In this document: positions 24,107 through 32,176 of the stretch, one piece after another
Position numbering within the stretch: position 1 is the stretch's first letter
Layout: each line of letters starts with the position of its first letter
Assembly: GCA_012524025.1 (NCBI GenBank)
Contig: JAAYSC010000005.1
Coordinates: 1-32,236, forward strand
Length of the DNA: 32,236 nt
Direction: 5' to 3'
Origin: Clostridiales bacterium
Lineage (GTDB): Bacteria > Bacillota > Clostridia > Oscillospirales > Acutalibacteraceae
Notes under the pieces: generated by a model
What the model was told of the DNA's origin: nothing
What the model saw: the letters and a program-made list of their open reading frames with translations, nothing else
Databases searched by the model: none
Made by a program: the position numbers and the translations under genes

Positions 24107-25054
24107 CTAAAGCTCTTTTGATAAAACTTTAAGAAGTTTATCCAAGGCGTTTTCAAGCGGACCTTCCAATCTGAACCCGGCGGCCTTGGCGTGGCCCCCG
24201 CCGTCGAATTTGGCGGCCAAGTCGGCAGCGTTCACGGGCCCGTTGGTTCTCAAGCTGACCTTGAAGTTGCCCCCCTTGGTTTCACGCAAAGTCGCACCGG
24301 CCTTAACACCTTCAATTTGACGGGGCAGGGCGGATATACGGTCGCTTTCGCTGTCTGTCGCACCGCTTTCCTTATACATTTCTTGGGTCACAACCATTAC
24401 AGCCAAACGCTCATCCAAATACATGCGCATGCCGTCGAGTGCCAAACGCTCAAGTGCGGCATAGACCTTGGTTTTAGTTTCAAAGAAAATTTGGTTTATT
24501 TCGTGTGAATTGGCGCCCGCTTCTATAAGAGCCGCTGCTATTTTATGAGTGCGTGCCGTTGTGTTTGAATACCTGAAACAGCCGGTATCCGTTGAAACGC
24601 CCGTGAAAATGCAGTCGGCAATCTGCGGGTCTACATCCACGCCCAGCTCCAAAATAATAAAGTAGACCATTTCGGCCGTGGCGGCAGAATCACCTTCAAT
24701 CAGGTGATAGTCGGCCTTGAGTTTGTTTGAAGCATGGTGGTCAATGTTTAGGTTGATTTTGTCGCTGTAAGCAGCTTCAAAATCTTCACCCAACAAGACT
24801 GAGTCGGCTATGTCAACCGCAAGGATAAATTCAGGCTCAAATTCTTGAATATCCATACCTTCCCACATAAAAGCATAGCTGTCGGGTATCCGGTCGGAAC
24901 ATTCAACGATAGCTTTCTTGCCCAAGACCCTCAAGGCTCTGGCCAAGGCAAATGCGCTGCCCAGCGTGTCGCCGTCGGGATGGCTGTGGGTTAAAATTAA
25001 AAAATTATCATGTTTGCACAGTAGATCAGCTGTGGATTTGTAGTCTAAATTCAT
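24107..25054 (-). CDS. nrnA: DHH/DHHA1 phosphoesterase, NrnA-type oligoribonuclease
   Basis: The 315-residue enzyme belongs to the NrnA group, which degrades very short RNAs (nanoRNA, pGpG) and pAp with manganese. The DHH domain has THSHPDGD (22-29), AVDIADS (79-85), the DHH triad (105-107) and GVSTDTGCFRYSNT (152-165). The DHHA1 domain ends in GGGHAKAAG (285-293), the RNA-binding glycine loop. ATG 25054 follows GAAAGGT. Its place after rbfA and before truB is conserved in Bacillota and supports NrnA over other DHH proteins such as RecJ or GdpP. Confidence 0.93.
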   Translation of the reverse strand: MNLDYKSTADLLCKHDNFLILTHSHPDGDTLGSAFALARALRVLGKKAIVECSDRIPDSYAFMWEGMDIQEFEPEFILAVDIADSVLLGEDFEAAYSDKINLNIDHHASNKLKADYHLIEGDSAATAEMVYFIILELGVDVDPQIADCIFTGVSTDTGCFRYSNTTARTHKIAAALIEAGANSHEINQIFFETKTKVYAALERLALDGMRMYLDERLAVMVVTQEMYKESGATDSESDRISALPRQIEGVKAGATLRETKGGNFKVSLRTNGPVNAADLAAKFDGGGHAKAAGFRLEGPLENALDKLLKVLSKEL

Positions 25055-25096
25055 CTAAAACTCTACCTTTCGAAAAAGACTTTGTAAGCCGCCGGC

Positions 25097-25507
25097 TTAT
25101 TCTTGGGCGGCTTGGCCTTCTTCGTCGCTTGCTTGAGTTTCATCATCTGACTCGGATTTTGACTTTTTTTCATTGAGTTCGTCAATTATCTTGGATATAC
25201 CGATGCCGTATTCCACAGAATCGTCGGCAATAAACTTAAGTTCGGGTGCGAATTTAATTCTTAAACGGGAACCTATTTCACGCTTGATGTGGCCGGAAGC
25301 CTTGCCCAAGCCCTCAACTGCCAATTTGGCGGCGTCGATGCCTTCCATGGAGCTTACATAAACCTTGGCCGAAGTGGCATCCGGGTTTAAGTCAACCCTT
25401 GCAACCGTAACCTTGCCTTGAACACGCGGGTCTTTAAGTTCGCCTATTATGGCCGTAAGTTCACGCCTTACATCTTCCGCTACCCTGTCTTTACGATATC
25501 CTGCCAT
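25097..25507 (-). CDS. rbfA: 30S ribosome-binding factor A
   Basis: RbfA is a KH-like protein that helps late 16S rRNA 5'-end maturation of the 30S subunit. The 136-residue product begins YRKDRVAEDVRRELTAIIGELKDPR, the family's N-terminal signature, and has the RLRIKFAPELKFIADDS strand-turn segment (about 82-98). The last 25 residues are an acidic, disordered tail (SESDDETQASDEEGQAAQE). ATG 25507 follows GAGGTG and sits 10 bases after the infB stop, so translation is probably coupled. Confidence 0.95.
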   Translation of the reverse strand: MAGYRKDRVAEDVRRELTAIIGELKDPRVQGKVTVARVDLNPDATSAKVYVSSMEGIDAAKLAVEGLGKASGHIKREIGSRLRIKFAPELKFIADDSVEYGIGISKIIDELNEKKSKSESDDETQASDEEGQAAQE

Positions 25508-25517
25508 TTAAAACACC

Positions 25518-27950
25518 TCATTCTCTGTATTCTTCCATAACGAAGGCTTCTAAAATGTCGCCTTCTTTTATGTCATTAAATTTTTGCAGCAAAATGCCGC
25601 ATTCGTAACCGCGCTGAATTTCCCTGACATCATCTTTGATGTGCTTGAGGGATTCAATCTCTGTTTCAGCAACAACAATGCCGTCGCGTATGACGCGGAT
25701 TTTGGAATTGCGTGTAATTTTACCGTTTTGCACATAGCAACCGGCAACATTACCCTTAGAAGCTACGCGGATAATCTGTCGTATTTCTGCCTGACCTTGC
25801 ACAAGTTCGCGATATTTGGGTGCACGCATGCCTCTGATGGCATCTTGTATTTCTTCAATGCAGTCATAAATAACCCTATAGGTTCTGATGTCAACACTGT
25901 CACGCTCGGCGGCCTGGATGGCCAAGGTATCGGGCCTGACATTAAAGCCGACTATAATTGCGTTTGAAGCGTCGGCCAACATAACATCCGACTCGTTGAT
26001 GGCACCTACGCCGCAATGGACAATTTGGACACGAACTTCTTCGTTGGTAAGCTTAAGAAGGTTTTCTTTGATAGCCTCTGCCGAACCTTGAACATCTGCC
26101 TTGACAATAATGTTAAGGTCTTTGAGTTCACCGGCTTGCAGGGAATCGAAAAGATTGTCAAGCGTAACCTTGTGCATTTGGCCGAACATGTCTTCTTTTG
26201 CCTTATATTTACGCTGTTCAACAAGCTCACGGGCCAAGCGTTCGTCAGACACGGCGTCAAAAAGGTCGCCAGCTTGCGGGGCTTCGGCCAAACCGGTGAT
26301 TTCAACAGGTACGGAAGGACCGGCTTCTTCAACCTTTTTGCCCTTGTCGTCCCTCATAACACGGACACGGCCGACCGAAGTTCCGGCGACGATTATATCA
26401 CCTGATTTAAGGGTACCGTTTTGTACCAGAAGGGTTGCGACGGGGCCCAGGCCCTTGTCAAGCTTGGCTTCAATAACAATACCCTTGGCTGCCCTGTTGG
26501 GGTTGGCCTTTAATTCACTCATTTCGGCCGTCAGTAAAACAGCTTCTAATAATTTGTCAAGATTCAAGCCCGTCAAAGCTGAAACGGGCACACAGATGGT
26601 GTCACCGCCCCATTCTTCGGGGACCAGTTCATATTCGGTAAGCTGCTGTTTAATTCTTTCGGGGTTGGCGCTTTCCTTGTCCATCTTATTTATGGCTACA
26701 ACAATTTGCACCCCCGCCGCTTTGGCGTGATTGATGGCTTCGACTGTCTGTGGCATTATGCCGTCGTCGGCCGCAACAACCAAAATAGCTATGTCCGTGG
26801 CATTGGCACCCCTGGCCCGCATGGAGGTAAAAGCAGCATGGCCCGGTGTGTCAAGGAAGGTTAGGTTTTTACCGTCCAGTTCAACCCTGTAAGCACCGAT
26901 GTGCTGGGTTATGCCGCCGGCTTCTGTTTCCGTAACGCTCTCATTCCTGATAGCGTCAAGCAAGGATGTTTTACCGTGGTCAACATGCCCCATAACAACA
27001 ACAACCGGGTCACGGTGAGCAAGGCAGCTCTCATCATCGCAGCTGTCGTCAATAATCTTATCTTCAATTGTGATAACAACTTCTTTAACGGTCTTAATAT
27101 CAAGCTCATGGGCTACAATTTCGGCCGTATCATAATCAATCACTTCATTGACCGTGGCCATGGTGCCCATAGCCATGAGCTTACCTATAACTTCGGCGGC
27201 CGTGCGTTTCATAAGTGCCGCTAAATCGCCGACGGTAATTTCTTCCGGTACGGTGATGACAAGTTGCGGTCTCTTGGCGCGTTCTTCGGCAATACGCTGG
27301 AGTCTTTGGGCTTCTGTCTCACGGCGAGAAGAGCGCATACCGCCGCGACGGCGGCGATATTGTTGAGAGCGCTGCCTGAGCTTTTGTTTGTTTGTGGCCG
27401 TATCTGATTGGGCATGAGGGCTGGTGGATCTGGCCATGTTTTCATAGCGCTCGTTGTATTTGTCTAAATTTACGCTGCCACCCCTGGTGTCAACCGTTTG
27501 GGCCTTGCCCCTGGTGCGCGGTTGAATTGTTTTTGAATCTTGGGGTTTTGCCTTTTGGGCGGGCCTGCCGGCGGCAGGTTTGGCGGCTGCTTTTTTCTTA
27601 TCCGCAGCGGCCGGGGTTTTAGCGGCCTTGCCGTCTTTTTCAGCCTTGGTTGCTGTTTTTGCTTTAGTAGCCGGCTTGGTTTCTTTTGCCGGCTCTTTTG
27701 TTTTTGCTGCCGCAGCTTTAGCTTTTTTGGGCTTTGCCTCTGTTTCTTGCGATGCGGCAAAGTAAGCATCAAAGCTTTCGACGGCATGCTGTGTGGTAAA
27801 GGTGTCGAAAATAAAATCCAACTCCCTTTCCTCAAGCACCGTCATGTGCTTTTTAGCAAGGGGAAAGTGGGGTTCAAGCATCTTGATTATTTCAGTGCTT
27901 TTAATCCCTAAATCCTTTGCTACTTCATGTACTCTGTATTTATTTAGCAT
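25518..27950 (-). CDS. infB: translation initiation factor IF-2
   Basis: IF-2 is the GTPase that brings initiator tRNA to the 30S subunit. The 810-residue protein starts with an IF2_N domain (1-50), then a low-complexity Ala/Lys/Pro region (about 70-150) and an Arg-rich stretch (about 195-230), then a second IF2_N domain (about 230-300). The G domain follows with GHVDHGKT (321-328), DTPGH (367-371) and NKMD (421-424), then domains II, III and IV. Length suits a single main form, though internal in-frame starts could give shorter isoforms as in other bacteria. ATG 27950 overlaps the ylxQ stop by seven bases. Confidence 0.97.
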   Translation of the reverse strand: MLNKYRVHEVAKDLGIKSTEIIKMLEPHFPLAKKHMTVLEERELDFIFDTFTTQHAVESFDAYFAASQETEAKPKKAKAAAAKTKEPAKETKPATKAKTATKAEKDGKAAKTPAAADKKKAAAKPAAGRPAQKAKPQDSKTIQPRTRGKAQTVDTRGGSVNLDKYNERYENMARSTSPHAQSDTATNKQKLRQRSQQYRRRRGGMRSSRRETEAQRLQRIAEERAKRPQLVITVPEEITVGDLAALMKRTAAEVIGKLMAMGTMATVNEVIDYDTAEIVAHELDIKTVKEVVITIEDKIIDDSCDDESCLAHRDPVVVVMGHVDHGKTSLLDAIRNESVTETEAGGITQHIGAYRVELDGKNLTFLDTPGHAAFTSMRARGANATDIAILVVAADDGIMPQTVEAINHAKAAGVQIVVAINKMDKESANPERIKQQLTEYELVPEEWGGDTICVPVSALTGLNLDKLLEAVLLTAEMSELKANPNRAAKGIVIEAKLDKGLGPVATLLVQNGTLKSGDIIVAGTSVGRVRVMRDDKGKKVEEAGPSVPVEITGLAEAPQAGDLFDAVSDERLARELVEQRKYKAKEDMFGQMHKVTLDNLFDSLQAGELKDLNIIVKADVQGSAEAIKENLLKLTNEEVRVQIVHCGVGAINESDVMLADASNAIIVGFNVRPDTLAIQAAERDSVDIRTYRVIYDCIEEIQDAIRGMRAPKYRELVQGQAEIRQIIRVASKGNVAGCYVQNGKITRNSKIRVIRDGIVVAETEIESLKHIKDDVREIQRGYECGILLQKFNDIKEGDILEAFVMEEYRE

Positions 27951-28279
27951 ATTTTGCTGTTACCTCCCGTTTTGTTTTCCTCGAGTTTTAAAAAAGACAG
28001 GGCAAATCCTTTGTCATTTATTGTTAAAACCCCTGCCGGCCGTCCGGTTGCCCTTTTTATATCCTCGAAGGTGAACGGCGTATGAATCAAGGGAATCTTG
28101 CTTTCATGGAACTCAATTTCGCGTGCAAATTTTTTTTGAAGCCTGTCGGAAGCATCTTCCGAAAGTAAGCACAGGCTGGCTTTGCCTTTGGCTATTGCCC
28201 CCATGCAGGCGTCATGCCCCATGCTTAAAAGGTTTGCACGGCGGCAAAGCCCCAGGAGTGAAAGTTGTTTATCATTCAT
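27944..28279 (-). CDS. ylxQ: YlxQ, L7Ae-family RNA-binding protein
   Basis: The 111-residue protein belongs to the L7Ae/L30e family of kink-turn RNA binders found between ylxR and infB in Bacillota. [38 protein letters not shown] is the typical N-terminal half. I place the start at ATG 28279, preceded by GAGGAG inside ylxR and overlapping the ylxR stop in ATGAATGA. The frame is open further upstream but only as an overlap with ylxR. The stop overlaps the infB start. The cellular role of YlxQ is not settled. Confidence 0.9.
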   Translation of the reverse strand: MNDKQLSLLGLCRRANLLSMGHDACMGAIAKGKASLCLLSEDASDRLQKKFAREIEFHESKIPLIHTPFTFEDIKRATGRPAGVLTINDKGFALSFLKLEENKTGGNSKIC

Positions 28280-28541
28280 CGGGGCGCAACTCCTCTTCCA
28301 TGGCTTCAAAAACCTCGGCCGGGATAGCACATTCAAGCGAACGCTCAAAACGGCCGGCCTTTCTTGCCAGGGCAAAACAATCCTTATTGTGGCAAACATA
28401 GGCACCCCTACCGGGTTTACGGCCTGTCAGGTCAAGCGACACTTGACCCTCGGGGCTGCGTACCACGCGGACCAGTTCTTTTTTAGGCTTTGATTGGTTG
28501 CATCCCACACACTTTCTCAGCGGGACCTTGCGTTTTCGCAT
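28272..28541 (-). CDS. ylxR: YlxR / RnpM, RNase P-interacting protein
   Basis: The 89-residue DUF448 protein has the family signature: KVPLRKCVGCNQSKPKKELVR at the N-terminus with CxxC (C11, C14), then GRKPGRGAYVC in the middle. YlxR has been reported to bind RNase P RNA and modulate its activity (RnpM); older work describes it as a nucleoid-linked regulator. It lies between nusA and ylxQ as in most Bacillota. ATG 28541 is preceded by AGGGAG. Translation is coupled to ylxQ by the stop-start overlap. Confidence 0.93.
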   Translation of the reverse strand: MRKRKVPLRKCVGCNQSKPKKELVRVVRSPEGQVSLDLTGRKPGRGAYVCHNKDCFALARKAGRFERSLECAIPAEVFEAMEEELRPDE

Positions 28542-28573
28542 CCAAAACTCCCTTTAATTACAGCAAGCTGAAT

Positions 28574-29656
28574 TTATAATAAGGCGTCAAAGTTGATGAC
28601 GGAATCGTCTACTACTGTTTCATCGGGCTTGATGTCAATCTTCCAGCCGGTCAGCCTGGCAGCCAGGCGAACATTTTGCCCCCTGTTGCCGATAGCCAGG
28701 GACAGTTGGTTGGCCGGCACAATAACACGGCAAGAACGCTCGCTGCCTTCTTCGGCAATAACTTCCAAAACATCTGCCGGAGCCAAAGCGTTTGAGATAA
28801 ACTCTTGGGGTGATTCGCTGTATTTAACTATATCTATTTTTTCGCCGCCCAGCAAGTCAACAATTTTGTTAACCCTTGAACCGCGCGGGCCTATGCAAGC
28901 ACCGACCGGGTCAACATCCGCTTCGGCACTGTAAACCGCAATTTTCGTGCGTGAGCCCGCTTCACGGGCCACAGACTTAACTTCAACCGTGCCGTCATGA
29001 ATTTCCGGCACTTCTGTTTCAAAAAGCCGCCTGACCAGGCCCGGGTGTGTGCGGGAAATGGTGGCCCTGGTGTTCTTATTGTTTTTCGGGTCCTTAACAT
29101 CGACTATGTATACCTTGATTAAACTGCCTTCGCGCAGGGTTTCGTTTGGCAGTTGTTCGCCCTTCAAGAGCATTTCTTCCATGCCGTCAAATTCCACAAT
29201 GGCGTTACCGCTTATTGCGTCAACCCTTTGAACCCTAGCCGTAACAATTTCTTGGTGGCGGCTTTGGAGTTTTTCAAATTTCATAATGCTTTCGGCTTCG
29301 CGTATGCCTTGGCGTAAAACATGTTTGCCCCTATCCGCCGCTATGCGGCTGACATCTTTGGTTTCCAAATCGATTTCTATGGTATCGCCCACAACTGCGG
29401 TAGGCTTGAATTTTTGCGCTTGTTCGGGCAAAAGCTCCGTGTCCGGATCTTCTATTTCTTCCACAACGCTTTTGGTTACAAAAACACGCATGGTTTCCTT
29501 TTCCGGGTCAATTTGGCATGAAACAATGTCCTTATTATTAAAATCACGCTTAATAGCCGTGACAATGGCTCGCTCGATGCCGCCGCATAAAGCTTCCATT
29601 GAAATGCCTTTTTCATGTACCAAAAGTTTTAAAGCCGTGAATAATTCACCGTTCAT
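28574..29656 (-). CDS. nusA: transcription termination/antitermination factor NusA
   Basis: The 360-residue protein binds RNA polymerase and nascent RNA, promoting pausing and hairpin termination. The N-terminal polymerase-binding domain spans about 1-125, the S1 domain about 133-205 (LREGSLIKVYIVDVK), KH1 about 228-295 (DPVGACIGPRGSRVNKIVDLLGGEKIDIVKY) and KH2 about 300-350 (QLSLAIGNRGQNVRLAARLTGWKIDI). It lacks the acidic repeats of proteobacterial NusA, as is normal for Bacillota. Its ATG overlaps the rimP stop by four bases. It may regulate its own operon through the hairpin in the rimP leader. Confidence 0.97.
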   Translation of the reverse strand: MNGELFTALKLLVHEKGISMEALCGGIERAIVTAIKRDFNNKDIVSCQIDPEKETMRVFVTKSVVEEIEDPDTELLPEQAQKFKPTAVVGDTIEIDLETKDVSRIAADRGKHVLRQGIREAESIMKFEKLQSRHQEIVTARVQRVDAISGNAIVEFDGMEEMLLKGEQLPNETLREGSLIKVYIVDVKDPKNNKNTRATISRTHPGLVRRLFETEVPEIHDGTVEVKSVAREAGSRTKIAVYSAEADVDPVGACIGPRGSRVNKIVDLLGGEKIDIVKYSESPQEFISNALAPADVLEVIAEEGSERSCRVIVPANQLSLAIGNRGQNVRLAARLTGWKIDIKPDETVVDDSVINFDALL

Positions 29657-30150
29657 TTTTTTCTTCCTCCAAAGTAATCAAAATCATTTAGTTTAACGCT
29701 GCTTGCGTCTTTTTTATCAAATTCCATTTCAAGGCCCTCGTCGTCTACCAGTTTAACCAGGCCCTTGTCATAAGCTTTTAAAGTGCCCTTAAATTCGCGC
29801 TTGCCCTCAAATGGACGGATGAGTTTAATTTTAACAGGCTTGCCCAACATGGCGGTGAAGTGCTCGTCACGCTTGAGCTGCCTTTCAACACCGGGGGATG
29901 AAACTTCAAGGCAATAACTACCCTTAATCGGGTCGGCTTCGTCCAAAGGTTGGTCAATGGCCCGGCTCATATCCACACAATCGTCTAAACTGACGCCGCC
30001 TTCCTTGTCAATATAAACCCGCAAGTACCAGTCGGCACCTTCCTTAAAATAGCGCACATCCCATATGCTTAACCCAAGGTCGCTTGCTATGGGTTCAACA
30101 ATTTCACGGACAACATCAACCGTTGAGCGGCGCTTGCCCTTGTTTTGCAA
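29653..30150 (-). CDS. rimP: ribosome maturation factor RimP
   Basis: RimP acts in 30S assembly with the S12 region. The 165-residue protein has the N-terminal alpha/beta domain with IWDVRYFKEGADWYLRVYIDKEGGVSLDDCVDMSRAID and CLEVSSPGVERQLKRDEHF, the best-conserved family motif, and a C-terminal Sm-like barrel (KPVKIKLIRPFEGKREFKGTLKAY). The start is TTG 30150 after AAGGTGA, the only plausible site. It is the first gene of the translation cluster and has a leader of about 90 bases containing an attenuator-like hairpin. Confidence 0.95.
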   Translation of the reverse strand: MQNKGKRRSTVDVVREIVEPIASDLGLSIWDVRYFKEGADWYLRVYIDKEGGVSLDDCVDMSRAIDQPLDEADPIKGSYCLEVSSPGVERQLKRDEHFTAMLGKPVKIKLIRPFEGKREFKGTLKAYDKGLVKLVDDEGLEMEFDKKDASSVKLNDFDYFGGRKK

Positions 30151-30190
30151 AAAATCACCTTAATTCCTTTTAAGAAAACTCAAATGAGCG

Positions 30191-30220
30191 AAAAACAAAG
30201 AGCGGGTTGCCCCACTCTTT
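30191..30220 (-). terminator. leader hairpin before rimP, probable attenuator
   Basis: On the minus strand AAAGAGTGGG, GCAA, CCCGCTCTTT (30220-30197) is a 10-pair stem (one G-U) on a tetraloop, followed by GTTTTTCG. It lies after the predicted start of transcription and 46 bases before rimP, so it can end the transcript early. In Bacillus subtilis a NusA-dependent terminator in the ylxS (rimP) leader gives NusA autoregulation. Confidence 0.7.
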
Positions 30221-30247
30221 ACACAAAATACTCGTCTGACAAATGCA

Positions 30248-30276
30248 AGTCTAACACAAGGCACAGTTAAAATCAA
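30248..30276 (-). promoter_or_regulatory. promoter of the rimP-infB operon
   Basis: On the minus strand TTGATT (30276-30271) and TAGACT (30253-30248) are 17 bases apart, each 4/6 to consensus. The start near 30241 leaves the hairpin at 30197-30220 in the transcript. Confidence 0.5.
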
Positions 30277-30320
30277 GCTTTTTTTCTTAATTATTGACTC
30301 CTTATTGCAAAGGCCTTGTA

Positions 30321-30350
30321 TTGTTAAATGTCGCGCGCGCGTGATATAAT
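30321..30350 (+). promoter_or_regulatory. promoter of rlmD with CG-repeat spacer
   Basis: TTGTTA (30321-30326) and TATAAT (30345-30350) are 18 bases apart. The spacer contains an unbroken CGCGCGCGCG run at 30332-30341. It is divergent from the rimP promoter about 45 bases away. Confidence 0.55.
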
Positions 30351-30400
30351 GCAAAAGGATATTATATAAGAAGTAAAATGAAACTTAATCGGGGGCCCTT

Positions 30401-32023
30401 TTGCAGAAAAATGACCTTGTAAATTTAAAGATTGACGCCCTTACATTGGACGGGCAAGGTATAGGCCGTTTAGACGGCCTTGCCGTATTTGTGCCCGGCA
30501 CCGCCCCCGGGGATGAAGTTCTGGCACGGATAGTAAAAACCAAAAAACGCTACGCTAGGGCCCGGCTTGAAAGCCTTGAAAAAATCTCGCCCGACAGGCA
30601 GGCAAATGACTGCCCGGCCTACCCTCAATGCGGGGGCTGCAGCCTTCGCCATATCACTTATGAAGCAGAGCTTAAAATCAAGGCAGAGCATGTTGAAGAT
30701 TGCTTTAAGCGCATAGGCCACATTGACATTGAGCCTCAGCCTATCCGGCACGGGCCCGAATTGCGCTACCGCAACAAGGCCGGTTACCAGCTTGAAGCCG
30801 TCGGGGAGGGTCTTAAAATCGGCTTTTATGCCAAAAACAGCCACCGTGTGGCAGACTGCCGCGACTGTCTTTTGCAACCCGGTAGTTTTGAAGCCATAGT
30901 CAATGTTTTTGTTGAGTGGATTAAAAAGCACGAGATCTCGATTTATAAGATGAAAGAGCACAAGGGGCTTTTGCGCCATATCTACATCCGCCAAGCTCCA
31001 CGGACCGGCCAAATCATGGTCTACCCTGTCATAAACGCTAATCAGCTCCCCTTTGCGGATGAACTGATCCAGGCTCTTCTTAAGGCCGAAGCTAAAATCA
31101 AAAGTATAGTCTTAAACATAAACCGACAAAAGACCAATATAATCCTGGGTTCAAAAAGCCTAACCCTTTGGGGCAGTGATTATATTAGCGACAGTCTCTG
31201 CGGTTTGAATTTTCGTATTTCGCCGCAATCCTTTTATCAAGTCAACAGCAAAATGGCAGAGGTTCTCTATGAAAAAGCGGCCCACTACGCCGGCCTGACC
31301 GGGCAAGAGACTGTTTTGGACCTCTACTGCGGCGCGGGCACGATCGGCCTTAGCATGGCTGATAAAGCAAAAGAAATAATCGGTGTTGAATCCGTCCCCC
31401 AAGCGGTGGAAGATGCAAAAATCAATGCCGAGATTAATAATATTCAAAACGCTAAATTTATCTGCGCCGATGCCGCCCAGGCTGCCGAGCGGTTAAAAGC
31501 GGAAGGGACGAGGCCGGATGTGATTATCCTTGACCCGCCCCGCAAGGGTTGCGCCCCGGAGCTCTTGAAAACCGTGGCGGATCTGGCACCGAAAAGAATC
31601 GTCTATGTTTCCTGCGACCCGGCCACCCTGGCCAGGGATTGTGCGGTTTTGTCTGAATTGGATTATGAAACGCTTGAGCTGACCCCGGTTGATATGTTTC
31701 CAAGGACGGGACACGTTGAGACGGTTGCTTTATTGTCCAAACTAAACACAGAACATCATTTAGATATAGAAATAGGGGAAGATGAATTATCAGAAATTGA
31801 CTTTTCAAAAGAGGCAACTTATGGAGAAATTAAAAAGTATGTGTTAGATAAATACGGGTTAAAAGTTTCAAGCCTATATATTGCACAAGTAAAAAGGAAA
31901 TATGGTCTAATAGAAAGAGAAAACTACAATATTAGCAAGAAAGAAAATCAAAGAGTACCAAATTGTCCAGAAGAAAAAGAAAAAGCAATAGAAAATGCTT
32001 TAGAGTATTTTGGAATGATTTAA
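30401..32023 (+). CDS. rlmD: 23S rRNA (uracil-C5)-methyltransferase of the RlmD/RumA family with a foreign C-terminal tail
   Basis: The enzyme methylates a uracil C5 in 23S rRNA (RlmD-type) or tRNA (close paralogues). TRAM domain about 1-60; iron-sulfur cysteines C71, C77, C80 and C156 (or C153); SAM motif LDLYCGAGTIG (306-316); DPPRKG (378-383); catalytic C405 in YVSCDPATLARD; and GHVETVALLS (437-446), where RlmD proteins normally end. A further 92 residues follow (about 449-540), with EATYGEIKKYVLDKYGLKV and a final EKAIENALEYFGMI. The DNA for this tail drops from about 50% to about 29% GC by hand count at 31,740. The tail resembles a domain that I associate with clostridial RlmD annotations beside mobile elements. 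The start is TTG 30401 after a G-rich site; no better start is seen. Confidence 0.9.
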   Translation: MQKNDLVNLKIDALTLDGQGIGRLDGLAVFVPGTAPGDEVLARIVKTKKRYARARLESLEKISPDRQANDCPAYPQCGGCSLRHITYEAELKIKAEHVEDCFKRIGHIDIEPQPIRHGPELRYRNKAGYQLEAVGEGLKIGFYAKNSHRVADCRDCLLQPGSFEAIVNVFVEWIKKHEISIYKMKEHKGLLRHIYIRQAPRTGQIMVYPVINANQLPFADELIQALLKAEAKIKSIVLNINRQKTNIILGSKSLTLWGSDYISDSLCGLNFRISPQSFYQVNSKMAEVLYEKAAHYAGLTGQETVLDLYCGAGTIGLSMADKAKEIIGVESVPQAVEDAKINAEINNIQNAKFICADAAQAAERLKAEGTRPDVIILDPPRKGCAPELLKTVADLAPKRIVYVSCDPATLARDCAVLSELDYETLELTPVDMFPRTGHVETVALLSKLNTEHHLDIEIGEDELSEIDFSKEATYGEIKKYVLDKYGLKVSSLYIAQVKRKYGLIERENYNISKKENQRVPNCPEEKEKAIENALEYFGMI

Positions 32024-32024
32024 G

Positions 32025-32066
32025 AAAAATAATGCCTCAGATTAGATTCTGAGGCATTATTTTTTA
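32025..32066 (+). terminator. intrinsic terminator after the rlmD tail
   Basis: AAAAATAATGCCTCAGA (32025-32041) pairs perfectly with 32048-32064 over 17 bases, loop six bases, and the right arm runs into T6. The flanking A and T tracts mean it could also work on the minus strand. Confidence 0.9.
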
Positions 32067-32093
32067 CTTATTTTAACGCAGTAAATCATATTA

Positions 32094-32123
32094 TTGAAGG
32101 GGATCCACTTTATATGCTATAAT
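32094..32123 (+). promoter_or_regulatory. promoter of the XRE-type gene at the window end
   Basis: TTGAAG (32094-32099) and TATAAT (32118-32123) are 18 bases apart, with an extended -10 TG at 32115-32116. The start codon is about 54 bases downstream. Confidence 0.65.
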
Positions 32124-32176
32124 TAGGTAGTTAATCTATACATTTAGAAAGGTAAAATATAGAATTGGAGAATGAT

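Noticed and set aside
25584..26730. Several 100-200-codon plus-strand frames across infB
   Set aside because: All overlap the G domain and domains II-IV of IF-2 on the other strand; no starts or motifs support them.
25560..28000. Repetitive Ala/Lys/Pro coding near the infB 5' end as a possible repeat array or inserted element
   Set aside because: This is the normal low-complexity linker of IF-2; composition and frame are continuous.
30160..30354. 64-residue minus-strand reading frame upstream of rimP
   Set aside because: It covers the promoter, leader and hairpin region, has no ribosome site or recognisable product, and the divergent promoters explain the sequence better.
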